64,000 nt of DNA, taken from contig NZ_JAVRHZ010000001.1 of the NCBI RefSeq assembly GCF_031846325.1, positions 248,001-312,000 on the forward strand. The letters are read 5' to 3'. Source of the stretch: Patiriisocius_A hiemis (GTDB lineage: Bacteria > Bacteroidota > Bacteroidia > Flavobacteriales > Flavobacteriaceae). The notes under the pieces were generated by a model, which worked only from the letters and a program-made list of their open reading frames with translations, searched no databases and had not been told where the DNA came from. The translations under genes were made by a program, and so were the position numbers. Positions 52,479 through 61,593 of this stretch are shown piece after piece; position 1 is the first letter of the stretch, and each line of letters begins with the position of its first letter.

Positions 52479-54722
52479 TTATTTTAAATCAAAACGGTCT
52501 GCATTCATAACTTTGGTCCAAGCGGCGACAAAGTCATTCACAAACTTTTCTTGGGCATCATCTGCAGCATACACTTCAGAAACAGCTCTTAATTCACTAT
52601 TAGAACCAAAAATTAAATCGGCTCTAGTACCTGTAAAAACTACTTCTCCAGTTCTTCTATCTTTTCCTTCAAAAAGAGTATCGTCATTAGAAGTTGTACT
52701 CCAAGTATAAGTCATATCCGTTAAGTTCTTAAAGAAATCATTGGTTAAGCTTCCAACGTTATCTGTAAATACTCCGTGCTTAGAGCTATCATAATTAGCT
52801 CCTAAAACACGCATACCACCAACAAGTACTGTCATTTCTGGAATTGAAAGTGAAAGTAAATTTGCTTTATCAACTAGTAAGTCTTCAGCAGCTATATCGC
52901 CAATATTTGGATTTACATAATTTCTAAACCCATCTCCAACTGGCTTGAGATAATTAAACTGCTCAACATCTGTTTGTTCTTGAGTAGCATCACCTCTTCC
53001 TCCTGTAAATGGAACAGAGATATTATGTCCTGCATTTTTAGCAGCTTCTTCAATTCCTGCAACACCACCCAAAACAATAAGGTCTGCAATAGAAATTGTA
53101 CCGCTAAATTCTTTCTGGATACCTTCATATACGTTAAGAACTTTATCCAACTCTGATGGATTGTTTACTTTCCAACTTCTTTGCGGCTCTAATCGTAGGC
53201 GACCTCCATTTGCTCCACCTCTTTTATCAGAATCTCTATACGTTGAAGCAGAAGCCCAAGCAGTCCTAACCAATTCTGAAATTGATAGTCCAGAAGCTAA
53301 AATCATTTTCTTTAAAGAGGTAACATCTGCCTCACTTAATGTGTAATCCACTTTTGGAATTGGATCTTGCCATATTAATTCCTCATCCGGAATTTCTGGT
53401 CCAAGATAACGATCAATTGGTCCCATATCACGGTGTGTTAACTTGTACCATGCTCTAGCGAAAGCATCTTCAAAAGCTTTGTGATCTTTATGGAATTTTT
53501 GAGAAATTTTTAAATATTCTGGATCTGTTTTTAGTGCAATATCTGCAGTAGTCATCATTAAAGCTTGTGTTCCATTTGGATCACCCGCTTTTGGAGCCAT
53601 CTTAGCTTTAGATGCTTCAGTTGGAGTCCATTGGTGTGCACCAGCTGGGCTTTTAGTTAATTCCCAGTCATAATTTAATAGAACATCAAAATAATCAGCG
53701 TCCCACTTTGTAGGGTTTGGTGTCCAAGCACCTTCAATACCACTAGTTATAACATCGTCTAACACTCCACTTTTGTATGTGTTTTTCCAACCCATACTCA
53801 TTTCTTCTATTGGTGCTCCATGTGGTTCTGCACCAACATATTTATTAGGGTCAGCTGCTCCATGTGCTTTACCAAATGTATGTCCTCCTGCTACTAAAGC
53901 AACCGTTTCTTCATCATTCATTGCCATACGTCCAAAGGTTTCTCTAACATCTTTTGCGGAACCCATAGGGTCAGGATTTCCGTCTGGGCCTTCTGGATTT
54001 ACATATATCCAACCCATCATTACTGCTGCAAGTGGATCTTCTAAATCTCTTGTGCTATAATCTTTACCATCATAACGGTCTTCATTAGCACCCCATTCTG
54101 TTTCACTTCCCCAATACACATCTTGTTCTGGTTCCCAAATATCTTCACGACCTCCAGCAAAACCAAAAGTTGGGAATCCCATAGATTCTAGAGCACAGTT
54201 TCCTGCAAGAATCATTAAATCTGCCCATGATAATTTTCGTCCATACTTCTTTTTAATAGGCCATAGCAACAAGCGTGCTTTGTCTAAGTTTCCATTGTCT
54301 GGCCAACTATTAATTGGTGCAAAACGTTGATTTCCAGTACCTGCTCCACCACGTCCATCTCCAACTCTATAGGTTCCAGCACTATGCCAAGCCATACGTA
54401 TCATAAAACCTCCATAGTGTCCATAATCTGCTGGCCACCAGTCTTGAGATTCTGTCATTAAATCTATCACCTCTTGTTTAAGAGTTGCATAATCTATACT
54501 GCTAAATTCTTTAGCGTAATCAAAACCCTCTTCATAAGGGTGTGATTTTGATGCATGTTGTCTTAAGATATTAAGTTTTAATTCGTTGGGCCACCAATCT
54601 CTATTTTTAGTACCACCACCTGATACATTATTTTGATTACCACTTAAAAAAGGACATTTTGAAGCATCATTTATTTCAAAATTTTTTCCGTTGGGATTTT
54701 CATTTTGGTTTTTGTGATCCAT
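52479..54722 (-). CDS. katG: Catalase-peroxidase
   Basis: A 747-residue class I haem peroxidase (two fused peroxidase-like domains). The distal site is MIRMAWHSAGTYRVGDGR (Arg, Trp and His at about residues 103-110). The proximal haem ligand is in LVAGGHTFGKAHGA (about 270), with the Trp-Tyr-Met crosslink residues expected nearby (IYVNPEGPDGNP). The C-terminal domain lacks haem-binding histidines, as usual. It destroys hydrogen peroxide in the cytoplasm. It stands alone. Confidence 0.97.
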   Translation of the reverse strand: MDHKNQNENPNGKNFEINDASKCPFLSGNQNNVSGGGTKNRDWWPNELKLNILRQHASKSHPYEEGFDYAKEFSSIDYATLKQEVIDLMTESQDWWPADYGHYGGFMIRMAWHSAGTYRVGDGRGGAGTGNQRFAPINSWPDNGNLDKARLLLWPIKKKYGRKLSWADLMILAGNCALESMGFPTFGFAGGREDIWEPEQDVYWGSETEWGANEDRYDGKDYSTRDLEDPLAAVMMGWIYVNPEGPDGNPDPMGSAKDVRETFGRMAMNDEETVALVAGGHTFGKAHGAADPNKYVGAEPHGAPIEEMSMGWKNTYKSGVLDDVITSGIEGAWTPNPTKWDADYFDVLLNYDWELTKSPAGAHQWTPTEASKAKMAPKAGDPNGTQALMMTTADIALKTDPEYLKISQKFHKDHKAFEDAFARAWYKLTHRDMGPIDRYLGPEIPDEELIWQDPIPKVDYTLSEADVTSLKKMILASGLSISELVRTAWASASTYRDSDKRGGANGGRLRLEPQRSWKVNNPSELDKVLNVYEGIQKEFSGTISIADLIVLGGVAGIEEAAKNAGHNISVPFTGGRGDATQEQTDVEQFNYLKPVGDGFRNYVNPNIGDIAAEDLLVDKANLLSLSIPEMTVLVGGMRVLGANYDSSKHGVFTDNVGSLTNDFFKNLTDMTYTWSTTSNDDTLFEGKDRRTGEVVFTGTRADLIFGSNSELRAVSEVYAADDAQEKFVNDFVAAWTKVMNADRFDLK

Positions 54723-54846
54723 AGTTATTTATTTTTATTTTCTTAGTTTAAAGATATAAAGCTACATATTTACACTCTACATCTCAGTAGTTTATCATTA
54801 TAATAAGTTAGTGCAGTATAGATAATACTTATACAATCTTTTAAAC

Positions 54847-56490
54847 CTATACCTGTATCACGCCAAGATTAAAAGGTTTTTCAATGGGTGCATGGTTTGC
54901 AGCTTCTATACCCATACTTATCCAAGTTCTTGTATCCAACGGATTTATAACCGCATCTGTCCAAATTCTTGAGGCAGCATAGTAAGGTGATATTTGTCTA
55001 TCATACCTTGCTTTAATCTTGTCGTACAATTCTTTTTCTACCTCTGGAGTAATTTCTTTTCCTTGCTTTTTTAAAGAAGCAGTTTCAATTTGTAGTAATA
55101 CTTTTGCAGCACTATTTCCACTCATTACAGCAAGCTCTGCACTTGGCCATGCAACTATTAATCTTGGGTCATAGGCTTTCCCACACATAGCATAATTTCC
55201 AGCTCCATAAGAGTTACCTATTACTATAGTAAATTTTGGCACCACACTATTGCTTACTGCATTAACCATTTTAGCACCATCTTTAATGATACCGCCATGT
55301 TCACTTTTACTTCCTACCATAAAACCGGTTACATCTTGAAGAAACACAAGTGGGATCTTTTTTTGATTGCAATTGGCAATAAAACGAGTGGCTTTATCTG
55401 CACTATCACTATAAATAACTCCACCAAACTGCATTTCGCTTGGTTTAGTTTTTGCTTTAGTTGTTTTTACCAGCTTGCGTTGGTTCGCAACAATACCAAC
55501 TGCCCATCCATCTATACGAGCATACCCTGTAAGAATGGTTTGTCCATAGCCTTCTTTGTACTCCTCAAAATTACTATCATCCACAAGGCGGTTAATAATT
55601 TCTCGCATATCATATTGGTCTGCTCTGGACTTAGGTAAAATTCCAAAAATATCTTCTGGATTTTCTTTTGGTTTGCTCGCTTTTATACGATTGTAACCCG
55701 CTTTATCAAAATCTCCAATTTTAGAAACAATGTTTTTAATAGTATCTAAGGCATCTTTGTCGTCTTTAGCTTTATAGTCTGTTACACCACTAACTTCACA
55801 ATGTGTAGTTGCCCCTCCTAAAGATTCATTGTCTATACTTTCTCCAATTGCAGCTTTTACTAGATAACTTCCTGCAAGAAAAATACTTCCAGTTTTATCT
55901 ACAATAAGTGCTTCATCACTCATAATAGGTAAATAAGCGCCACCCGCAACACAACTTCCCATAACAGCAGCAATTTGGGTGATTCCCATACTGCTCATTA
56001 CTGCATTATTTCTAAATATGCGCCCAAAATGCTCTTTGTCTGGAAAAATTTCATCTTGCATAGGTAAATACACACCGGCACTATCTACTAGATAAATAAT
56101 TGGAAGCTTGTTCTCTATAGAAATTTCTTGAGCTCGTAAGTTTTTCTTTCCTGTGATAGGAAACCAAGCCCCAGCTTTTACAGTTGCATCATTTGCTACT
56201 ACAATACATTGTTTTCCTTGCACATATCCAATCTTTACAACAACACCTCCACTTGGGCAACCTCCGTGTTCTTCATACATTCCTTCTCCAGCAAAAGCAC
56301 CAATTTCAATAGATGGTTTTTTGTTATCTAATAAGTAATCAATACGTTCTCTAGCGGTCATTTTTCCTTTAGCGTGGTGTTTCTCAATGCGTTTTTCACC
56401 ACCGCCTAGTTTTACTTTTGCTAGTTTTCTTTTTAATTCTGAAACTAATAACTTATTATGATCTTCGTTTTTGTTGAAGTTGATATCCAT
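54847..56490 (-). CDS. Acyl-CoA carboxylase carboxyltransferase (beta) subunit, MCC-like
   Basis: A 547-residue crotonase-fold carboxyltransferase. It has KGKMTARERIDYLLD at the N-terminus, AAVMGSCVAGGAYLPIMSDE (oxyanion region), LGGATTHCEVSGVTDY, and a C-terminal VIGNSYGAGNYAMCGKAYDPR. The pattern is closer to the methylcrotonyl-CoA carboxylase beta subunit (leucine degradation) than to propionyl-CoA carboxylase, but the exact acyl-CoA cannot be fixed. The biotin-carrying alpha subunit is not in the window. Confidence 0.88.
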   Translation of the reverse strand: MDINFNKNEDHNKLLVSELKRKLAKVKLGGGEKRIEKHHAKGKMTARERIDYLLDNKKPSIEIGAFAGEGMYEEHGGCPSGGVVVKIGYVQGKQCIVVANDATVKAGAWFPITGKKNLRAQEISIENKLPIIYLVDSAGVYLPMQDEIFPDKEHFGRIFRNNAVMSSMGITQIAAVMGSCVAGGAYLPIMSDEALIVDKTGSIFLAGSYLVKAAIGESIDNESLGGATTHCEVSGVTDYKAKDDKDALDTIKNIVSKIGDFDKAGYNRIKASKPKENPEDIFGILPKSRADQYDMREIINRLVDDSNFEEYKEGYGQTILTGYARIDGWAVGIVANQRKLVKTTKAKTKPSEMQFGGVIYSDSADKATRFIANCNQKKIPLVFLQDVTGFMVGSKSEHGGIIKDGAKMVNAVSNSVVPKFTIVIGNSYGAGNYAMCGKAYDPRLIVAWPSAELAVMSGNSAAKVLLQIETASLKKQGKEITPEVEKELYDKIKARYDRQISPYYAASRIWTDAVINPLDTRTWISMGIEAANHAPIEKPFNLGVIQV

Positions 56491-56636
56491 TTATTGTAAT
56501 TTTTAAGGAACTCGTTTAAAGAATTTTTATGTAAAAATACGAAAACATACCTTTTTTTCTTGGTTAAGCTTCTCCTAATTTATACCGAAAAAATAGATTA
56601 ATTCACGATATTTGTTCCTTTTGTAATTTGAAATAA

Positions 56637-56712
56637 ACGCAACAGGGATTGCAACGACATCCACAGAAAAGCTTTGGTTTTTCTGTGATATAATGTAAAG
56701 CCCGGTTTTTAA
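56637..56712 (+). ncRNA. Structured RNA element of flavobacterial type
   Basis: The element reads CAGGGATTGCAACGACATCC, then a hairpin CACAGAAAA / TTTTTCTGTG, then ATATAATGTAAAGCCCGG and a T run. GGAT/ATCC closes a small hairpin, and CAGGG can pair with the distal CCCGG. Similar elements recur before and between genes in flavobacterial genomes; it resembles the Flavo-1 type from memory, which I could not check. Confidence 0.4.
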
Positions 56713-56760
56713 GTTTAAAGAATTTTAAAGCTTAAAAAGTTGCCATAAAAGATATACGCA

Positions 56761-56940
56761 ATGATGAATAAAAATACAGTTTTGGCTTGGGCCACTTTTA
56801 TAATGATACTTGTTGGATGCCTATTAATTGCACTTGGAGCGTTTAGATATGATGATGTTGCTGGATGGGGATTTGCAGCGGTAGGAGTAGGGTTCTTTGC
56901 AATCGCATGGGTGTTTAATGCGTTGAAGGGAAGAGTTTAA
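56761..56940 (+). CDS. CAL67264-type small membrane protein
   Basis: A 59-residue protein with two transmembrane segments (about residues 6-26 and 35-54). It reads MNKNTVLAWATFIMILVG near the start and DDVAGWGFAAVGVGFFAIAW in the second half. It matches, from memory, the small CAL67264 family found only in Flavobacteriia. The ORF is below the usual length cut-off. It sits between the structured RNA and ettA. Function unknown; inner membrane. Confidence 0.8.
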   Translation: MMNKNTVLAWATFIMILVGCLLIALGAFRYDDVAGWGFAAVGVGFFAIAWVFNALKGRV

Positions 56941-57147
56941 ATGAATAATGTTTAATGAATAATAACCCATGCGGTGGGTGCTTGTTTCATAAAAATTGAT
57001 ATGTTGTGTAACAACAATTTTTTGAAACTTTGCGTAAAACTGAAATTAAGGAAGAGTTTAAATTTGAAAAACGAAATTAGAAATAGTTATAAGAACATTA
57101 ATTATTCTTAATTATCTACAACTAACACTTAATACTTAAAATTAATT

Positions 57148-58839
57148 ATGTCTGACGATAAAAAAGTAATCTTTTCAATGTCTGGAGTCACAAAGACTTT
57201 TCAGAGTGCACAATCTCCAGTACTTAAAAATATATACCTAAGTTTTTTTTATGGAGCTAAAATTGGGATTTTAGGTCTTAATGGAAGTGGTAAATCTACC
57301 TTGCTTAAAATTATAGCTGGGGTAGATAAAAACTATCAAGGAGATGTAGTTTTTGCTCCCGGATATACTGTTGGTTATTTAGAACAAGAACCACAACTGG
57401 ATGATGAAAAAACAGTTATGGAAGTTGTGAAGGAAGGTGCTGCCGAAACGGTTGCTATTCTTGACGAATACAATAAAATTAATGACATGTTTGGGTTAGA
57501 AGAAGTCTACAGCGACCCAGATAAAATGGAAAAGCTAATGGCAAGGCAGGCAGAACTTCAAGATGAGATTGATGCAGCAAATGCTTGGGAGCTAGATACC
57601 AAATTGGAAATTGCTATGGATGCCTTACGTACTCCAGAAGCCGATAAAAAAATAGGAGTACTTTCTGGTGGTGAACGTCGTCGTGTGGCTTTATGTCGTT
57701 TATTACTTAAAGAACCTGATGTGCTTCTTCTGGATGAGCCTACTAACCACTTGGATGCAGAAAGTGTACATTGGTTAGAGCACCATTTAGCGCAATATAA
57801 AGGGACAGTTATTGCTGTTACGCACGATAGATATTTTCTAGATAACATTGCAGGTTGGATTTTAGAACTGGATAGAGGAGAGGGGATTCCCTGGAAAGGA
57901 AACTATTCTTCTTGGTTAGACCAGAAGTCTAAACGAATGGAGCAAGAAAGTAAAACAGCATCTAAACGTCAAAAAACTTTAGAACGTGAGTTAGAGTGGG
58001 TACGACAAGGAGCTAAAGGAAGGCAAACAAAGCAAAAAGCACGTTTAAAGAATTATGATAAGCTAATGAGTCAAGATCAAAAGCAACTTGACGAAAAATT
58101 AGAAATCTATATTCCTAATGGTCCACGATTAGGGACTAATGTGATTGAAGCTAAAGGGGTTTCTAAAGCATTTGGTGATAAATTATTATACGAAGATTTA
58201 AATTTCACTTTACCACAAGCAGGTATTGTTGGCGTTATTGGACCTAATGGTGCAGGTAAGACTACAATTTTTAAAATGATTATGGGAGAAGAAGCTCCCG
58301 ACAAAGGTAGTTTTGAAGTAGGAGAAACCGCAAAGATTGCTTACGTTGACCAATCACACTCTAATATAGATAATAATAAAACTATATGGGAAAACTTTAG
58401 TGATAGTCAAGAGTTAATCATGATGGGCGGACGTCAAGTAAACTCTAGAGCGTATTTAAGTCGTTTTAACTTTAGCGGAAGTGAACAAAACAAAAAGGTA
58501 TCCCTACTTTCTGGTGGAGAACGTAACCGTTTACACCTTGCCATGACACTTAAAGAAGAAGGTAATGTATTATTGCTTGATGAGCCTACTAATGACCTTG
58601 ACGTGAATACATTACGAGCGTTAGAGGAAGGATTAGAAAACTTTGCAGGATGTGCTGTGGTTATTAGCCACGACCGTTGGTTTCTTGACAGAATATGTAC
58701 CCATATCTTAGCTTTTGAAGGTGATAGTCAAGTGTACTTCTTTGAAGGTGGCTTTAGTGATTATGAAGAAAATAAGAAAAAACGTTTAGGAGGTGATTTA
58801 CTACCTAAACGTATCAAGTATAAGAAGTTGGTGCGATAG
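57148..58839 (+). CDS. ettA: Energy-dependent translational throttle protein EttA (ABC-F)
   Basis: A 563-residue ABC-F ATPase. It has two nucleotide-binding domains: Walker A GLNGSGKST (about 42-50), signature LSGGERRRVALC and Walker B LLLDEPTNHLD; then GPNGAGKTT (about 365), LSGGERNRLHLA and LLLDEPTNDLD. The arm region is between the halves (WELDTKLEIAMDALR), and the linker between the domains carries basic residues (GRQTKQKARLKNYDKLM). It binds the ribosomal E site and gates the first peptide bond. The length and C-terminus match EttA. Confidence 0.94.
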   Translation: MSDDKKVIFSMSGVTKTFQSAQSPVLKNIYLSFFYGAKIGILGLNGSGKSTLLKIIAGVDKNYQGDVVFAPGYTVGYLEQEPQLDDEKTVMEVVKEGAAETVAILDEYNKINDMFGLEEVYSDPDKMEKLMARQAELQDEIDAANAWELDTKLEIAMDALRTPEADKKIGVLSGGERRRVALCRLLLKEPDVLLLDEPTNHLDAESVHWLEHHLAQYKGTVIAVTHDRYFLDNIAGWILELDRGEGIPWKGNYSSWLDQKSKRMEQESKTASKRQKTLERELEWVRQGAKGRQTKQKARLKNYDKLMSQDQKQLDEKLEIYIPNGPRLGTNVIEAKGVSKAFGDKLLYEDLNFTLPQAGIVGVIGPNGAGKTTIFKMIMGEEAPDKGSFEVGETAKIAYVDQSHSNIDNNKTIWENFSDSQELIMMGGRQVNSRAYLSRFNFSGSEQNKKVSLLSGGERNRLHLAMTLKEEGNVLLLDEPTNDLDVNTLRALEEGLENFAGCAVVISHDRWFLDRICTHILAFEGDSQVYFFEGGFSDYEENKKKRLGGDLLPKRIKYKKLVR

Positions 58840-58861
58840 CCAATCCATAATCAAAAAGAAT

Positions 58862-58957
58862 AGGTTGTCATTCAAAATGGAACAAAATGGAGTGAAGAAT
58901 CTCTTTAATAGATTCTTCGGTCGTCCCGACGTTTCGGGACTCCCTCTGAATAACAAT
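58862..58957. repeat. Three-stem intergenic element between convergent genes
   Basis: Outer arms TTGTCATTCA (58865-58874) and TGAATAACAA (58947-58956) enclose GAAGAATCT/AGATTCTTC (58894-58902, 58910-58918) and GTCCCG/CGGGAC (58923-58928, 58935-58940). It has a cloverleaf-like layout and may terminate both genes. Confidence 0.7.
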
Positions 58958-58961
58958 TTTA

Positions 58962-61505
58962 TTATCTAACAATAACCTTTTTTGTTATTCTTTTATTACT
59001 GGTTTTAATATGTAGCATATACATTCCGCTTGAGATGTTTTCTACTGAATACCTACTTACTTGAGTTCCTTCTAATGCTCCGTTAAAAAATTCTGCTACT
59101 AACTTTCCAGAGGTATCATATAAAGTAATACTTCCATTACCTGAAATTTGATGATTTATATTTAATGTTTCTGATGTTGGATTAGGATAAACAGTTATTT
59201 CGGTAGCCGTAGCTATAGTTTCATCAACACCTAAGACTAATCCATTTAAATCATAACTATGAATAGAACGACCAAAAGTTCCGGCATAGAGTGTATTGGT
59301 TGGCTCATGGATTTTTAAATCTCTAATAATAGTAAGTGGTAAATTATTACCTACAATTCCCCATGAAACACCATCATTAGTTGATGCCCAAACATTAAGG
59401 TCTGTAGCCACAAAAAGAGTGCTTTCATCTCTTTTAATCACAATATCATTCACAGGGATGCTTGGTAGATTACTAGAAATATCTGTCCAATTTTGCCCTC
59501 CATCTATTGTTTTAAAAACATGAGGTGTGTAATCCAATTCACTAAAGCCAGAAAAAGTTACATAGGCTGTGTTATCATCGCTTGGAGAAATTGCAATAGA
59601 AGTTACGTATCTATCTGGTAAGTCATTGCTTATGTTGCTCCACGTAGTTCCACCATCAAATGTGACATTTACATTTCCATCGTCGCTACCAGTATATACA
59701 ACATCTAGATTATTATAAGAGGAGGCAATAGCTGTTAAGGTCCCATAGGACCCTGCACCACTTGGATGTTGGCCATCCGTTAAATCTGGACTAATAGCGT
59801 TCCAAAATACAGCTCTATCTGAAATATAAAGCCTGTTACTTCCATAGTACACTTTTTCGCTATCAAATGGAGAGATAATTACTGGTGTATTCCAGTTAGT
59901 CCTATCATTACCGTCAATTCCAGCGGTAGCATTTGTAAAACTAGCACCACCGTTGGTTGAGCGGCCTAGATTACCAAATTGCGACTCGACATAAATAAAG
60001 TTATTATCATCATAATCGACATTTACATGAAATCCATCTCCTCCCCAAATTGGGTTCCAATCATTACTCCCTGCTGTTAGTGTACGTATAGTATTATTAT
60101 CTTGTGTACCACCATAGATTCCATTTGGAGCTAAATTGTCAACCTCAATATTATAGAATTGTGTAATAGGCAGATTTTCAAATTTTGTCCAAGATGTGCC
60201 GCCGTTTGTAGAAATATATGCACCTCCATCATTACCTGCTAATAAAAAGTCTGGATTAGTTCTAGAGAATTCCATAGCATGATGATCTACGTGCATTCCA
60301 TTTATAAACTGCCACGAGTTTCCACTATTGTTACTTCTAGCTAATGTTTGACCCAACACAATTATATCATTTTCATCTTGTGGATTTACTCTAATATTTC
60401 CGAAGTACCAACCAAAAGAAAAATCAATATTCGAGATATCTGAAGTATTAATTTCTGTCCAAGTATTACCACTATCTGTAGACTTATAAATAGCATCAAA
60501 AACATTGGTGATTTCGTTTGTTGTATATCTAGCATACACAACATCTGGATTAGATTCGGATATAGCTAACCCTATTCGACCTGTTTGTGAATTTGGAGCA
60601 GGTAATCCATTAGCCGCGCCTAATACAGACCAAGTGTCTCCACCATCTGTAGAGCGATGTACTAATGAGGTGACGCCTGCATAATCTCTTTGCCAAGGCT
60701 TTCGAGTACGCTCCCAAGTAGCAGCAAACAAAATGTCTGTATTTACAGGATTCATTACAACATCAATGGCAGCCGTAGAGTCTGTTACAAATAATACGCG
60801 CTCCCAATCGTTTCCGCCATTAGTAGTTCTATACACACCTCTATCTTGGTTTGTACCATATAATGTTCCAGTTGCAGCAGCAAAAACTCTGTCTTTGTTG
60901 TTTGGGTCAACGACAATTCTACCAATATGGTCTGTGCCATCAAGCCCTATGTTTGTCCATGAATCTCCAGCATCATCAGAGCGGTAAACACCATCACCAT
61001 AAAAAGCTCCAGAAGTAGCGCTTCCGTTAGCTTCACCTGTACCAACATAAATTCGTTGTGAATCTGATGGTGCAATGGCAATATTACCTATTGAAGGTTT
61101 CCCTATTTCATCAAAAATAGGGGTCCAGTTAGCGCCTCCGTCTATTGTTCTAAAAACACCTCCTACTGCTGTAGTAACATATAGTACATCATCACTACCT
61201 GGCGATATAGCTACATCAGTTATTCTTCCTCCTGTATTAAGCGGCCCAATAAAAGTCCAGTCTCCGCCTTCTTGTGGGTTTCTTGCATCTAGTATTGTTC
61301 GGGTTTGAGTAATTGCTTCGGCAATAGCATTCCTATTAATATAGTTGTCAGGATAAGCACGTTGCCAATACATCCATTCTTGTGGGTATTCTTTTTTTCC
61401 TTCTGAAATAATTTCTTGCTCTATTTTTTCTTCAGAATAAAAATACAAGGCTCCTAGACATACAATGGCAAAGACACCTATTAGTTTGAGATACAGATTT
61501 TTCAT
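58962..61505 (-). CDS. Sortilin/BNR-repeat glycosyl-hydrolase-like protein with T9SS domain
   Basis: Start at the ATG ending at 61505, giving 847 residues; a TTG frame to 61523 adds six. The N-terminus has a signal-type hydrophobic stretch (MKNLYLKLIGVFAIVCLGALYF). The body contains many BNR/Asp-box units (for example SDDAGDSWTNIG, TTNGGNDWERV, STDSGNTWTEI), giving a VPS10/sortilin-like beta-propeller. The C-terminal 75 residues (VYPNPTSETLNI to KVIVR) are a T9SS type A sorting domain. It is predicted to be exported and surface-attached; no catalytic residues can be named. Confidence 0.9.
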   Translation of the reverse strand: MKNLYLKLIGVFAIVCLGALYFYSEEKIEQEIISEGKKEYPQEWMYWQRAYPDNYINRNAIAEAITQTRTILDARNPQEGGDWTFIGPLNTGGRITDVAISPGSDDVLYVTTAVGGVFRTIDGGANWTPIFDEIGKPSIGNIAIAPSDSQRIYVGTGEANGSATSGAFYGDGVYRSDDAGDSWTNIGLDGTDHIGRIVVDPNNKDRVFAAATGTLYGTNQDRGVYRTTNGGNDWERVLFVTDSTAAIDVVMNPVNTDILFAATWERTRKPWQRDYAGVTSLVHRSTDGGDTWSVLGAANGLPAPNSQTGRIGLAISESNPDVVYARYTTNEITNVFDAIYKSTDSGNTWTEINTSDISNIDFSFGWYFGNIRVNPQDENDIIVLGQTLARSNNSGNSWQFINGMHVDHHAMEFSRTNPDFLLAGNDGGAYISTNGGTSWTKFENLPITQFYNIEVDNLAPNGIYGGTQDNNTIRTLTAGSNDWNPIWGGDGFHVNVDYDDNNFIYVESQFGNLGRSTNGGASFTNATAGIDGNDRTNWNTPVIISPFDSEKVYYGSNRLYISDRAVFWNAISPDLTDGQHPSGAGSYGTLTAIASSYNNLDVVYTGSDDGNVNVTFDGGTTWSNISNDLPDRYVTSIAISPSDDNTAYVTFSGFSELDYTPHVFKTIDGGQNWTDISSNLPSIPVNDIVIKRDESTLFVATDLNVWASTNDGVSWGIVGNNLPLTIIRDLKIHEPTNTLYAGTFGRSIHSYDLNGLVLGVDETIATATEITVYPNPTSETLNINHQISGNGSITLYDTSGKLVAEFFNGALEGTQVSRYSVENISSGMYMLHIKTSNKRITKKVIVR

Positions 61506-61593
61506 AGCTTTCTTTTTACTCAAATATACTGGATAGCAACGAATTGTAAAAGGGGTATAAAAGAAGTATCTTTAGTTTTCTAAATAATAGACT

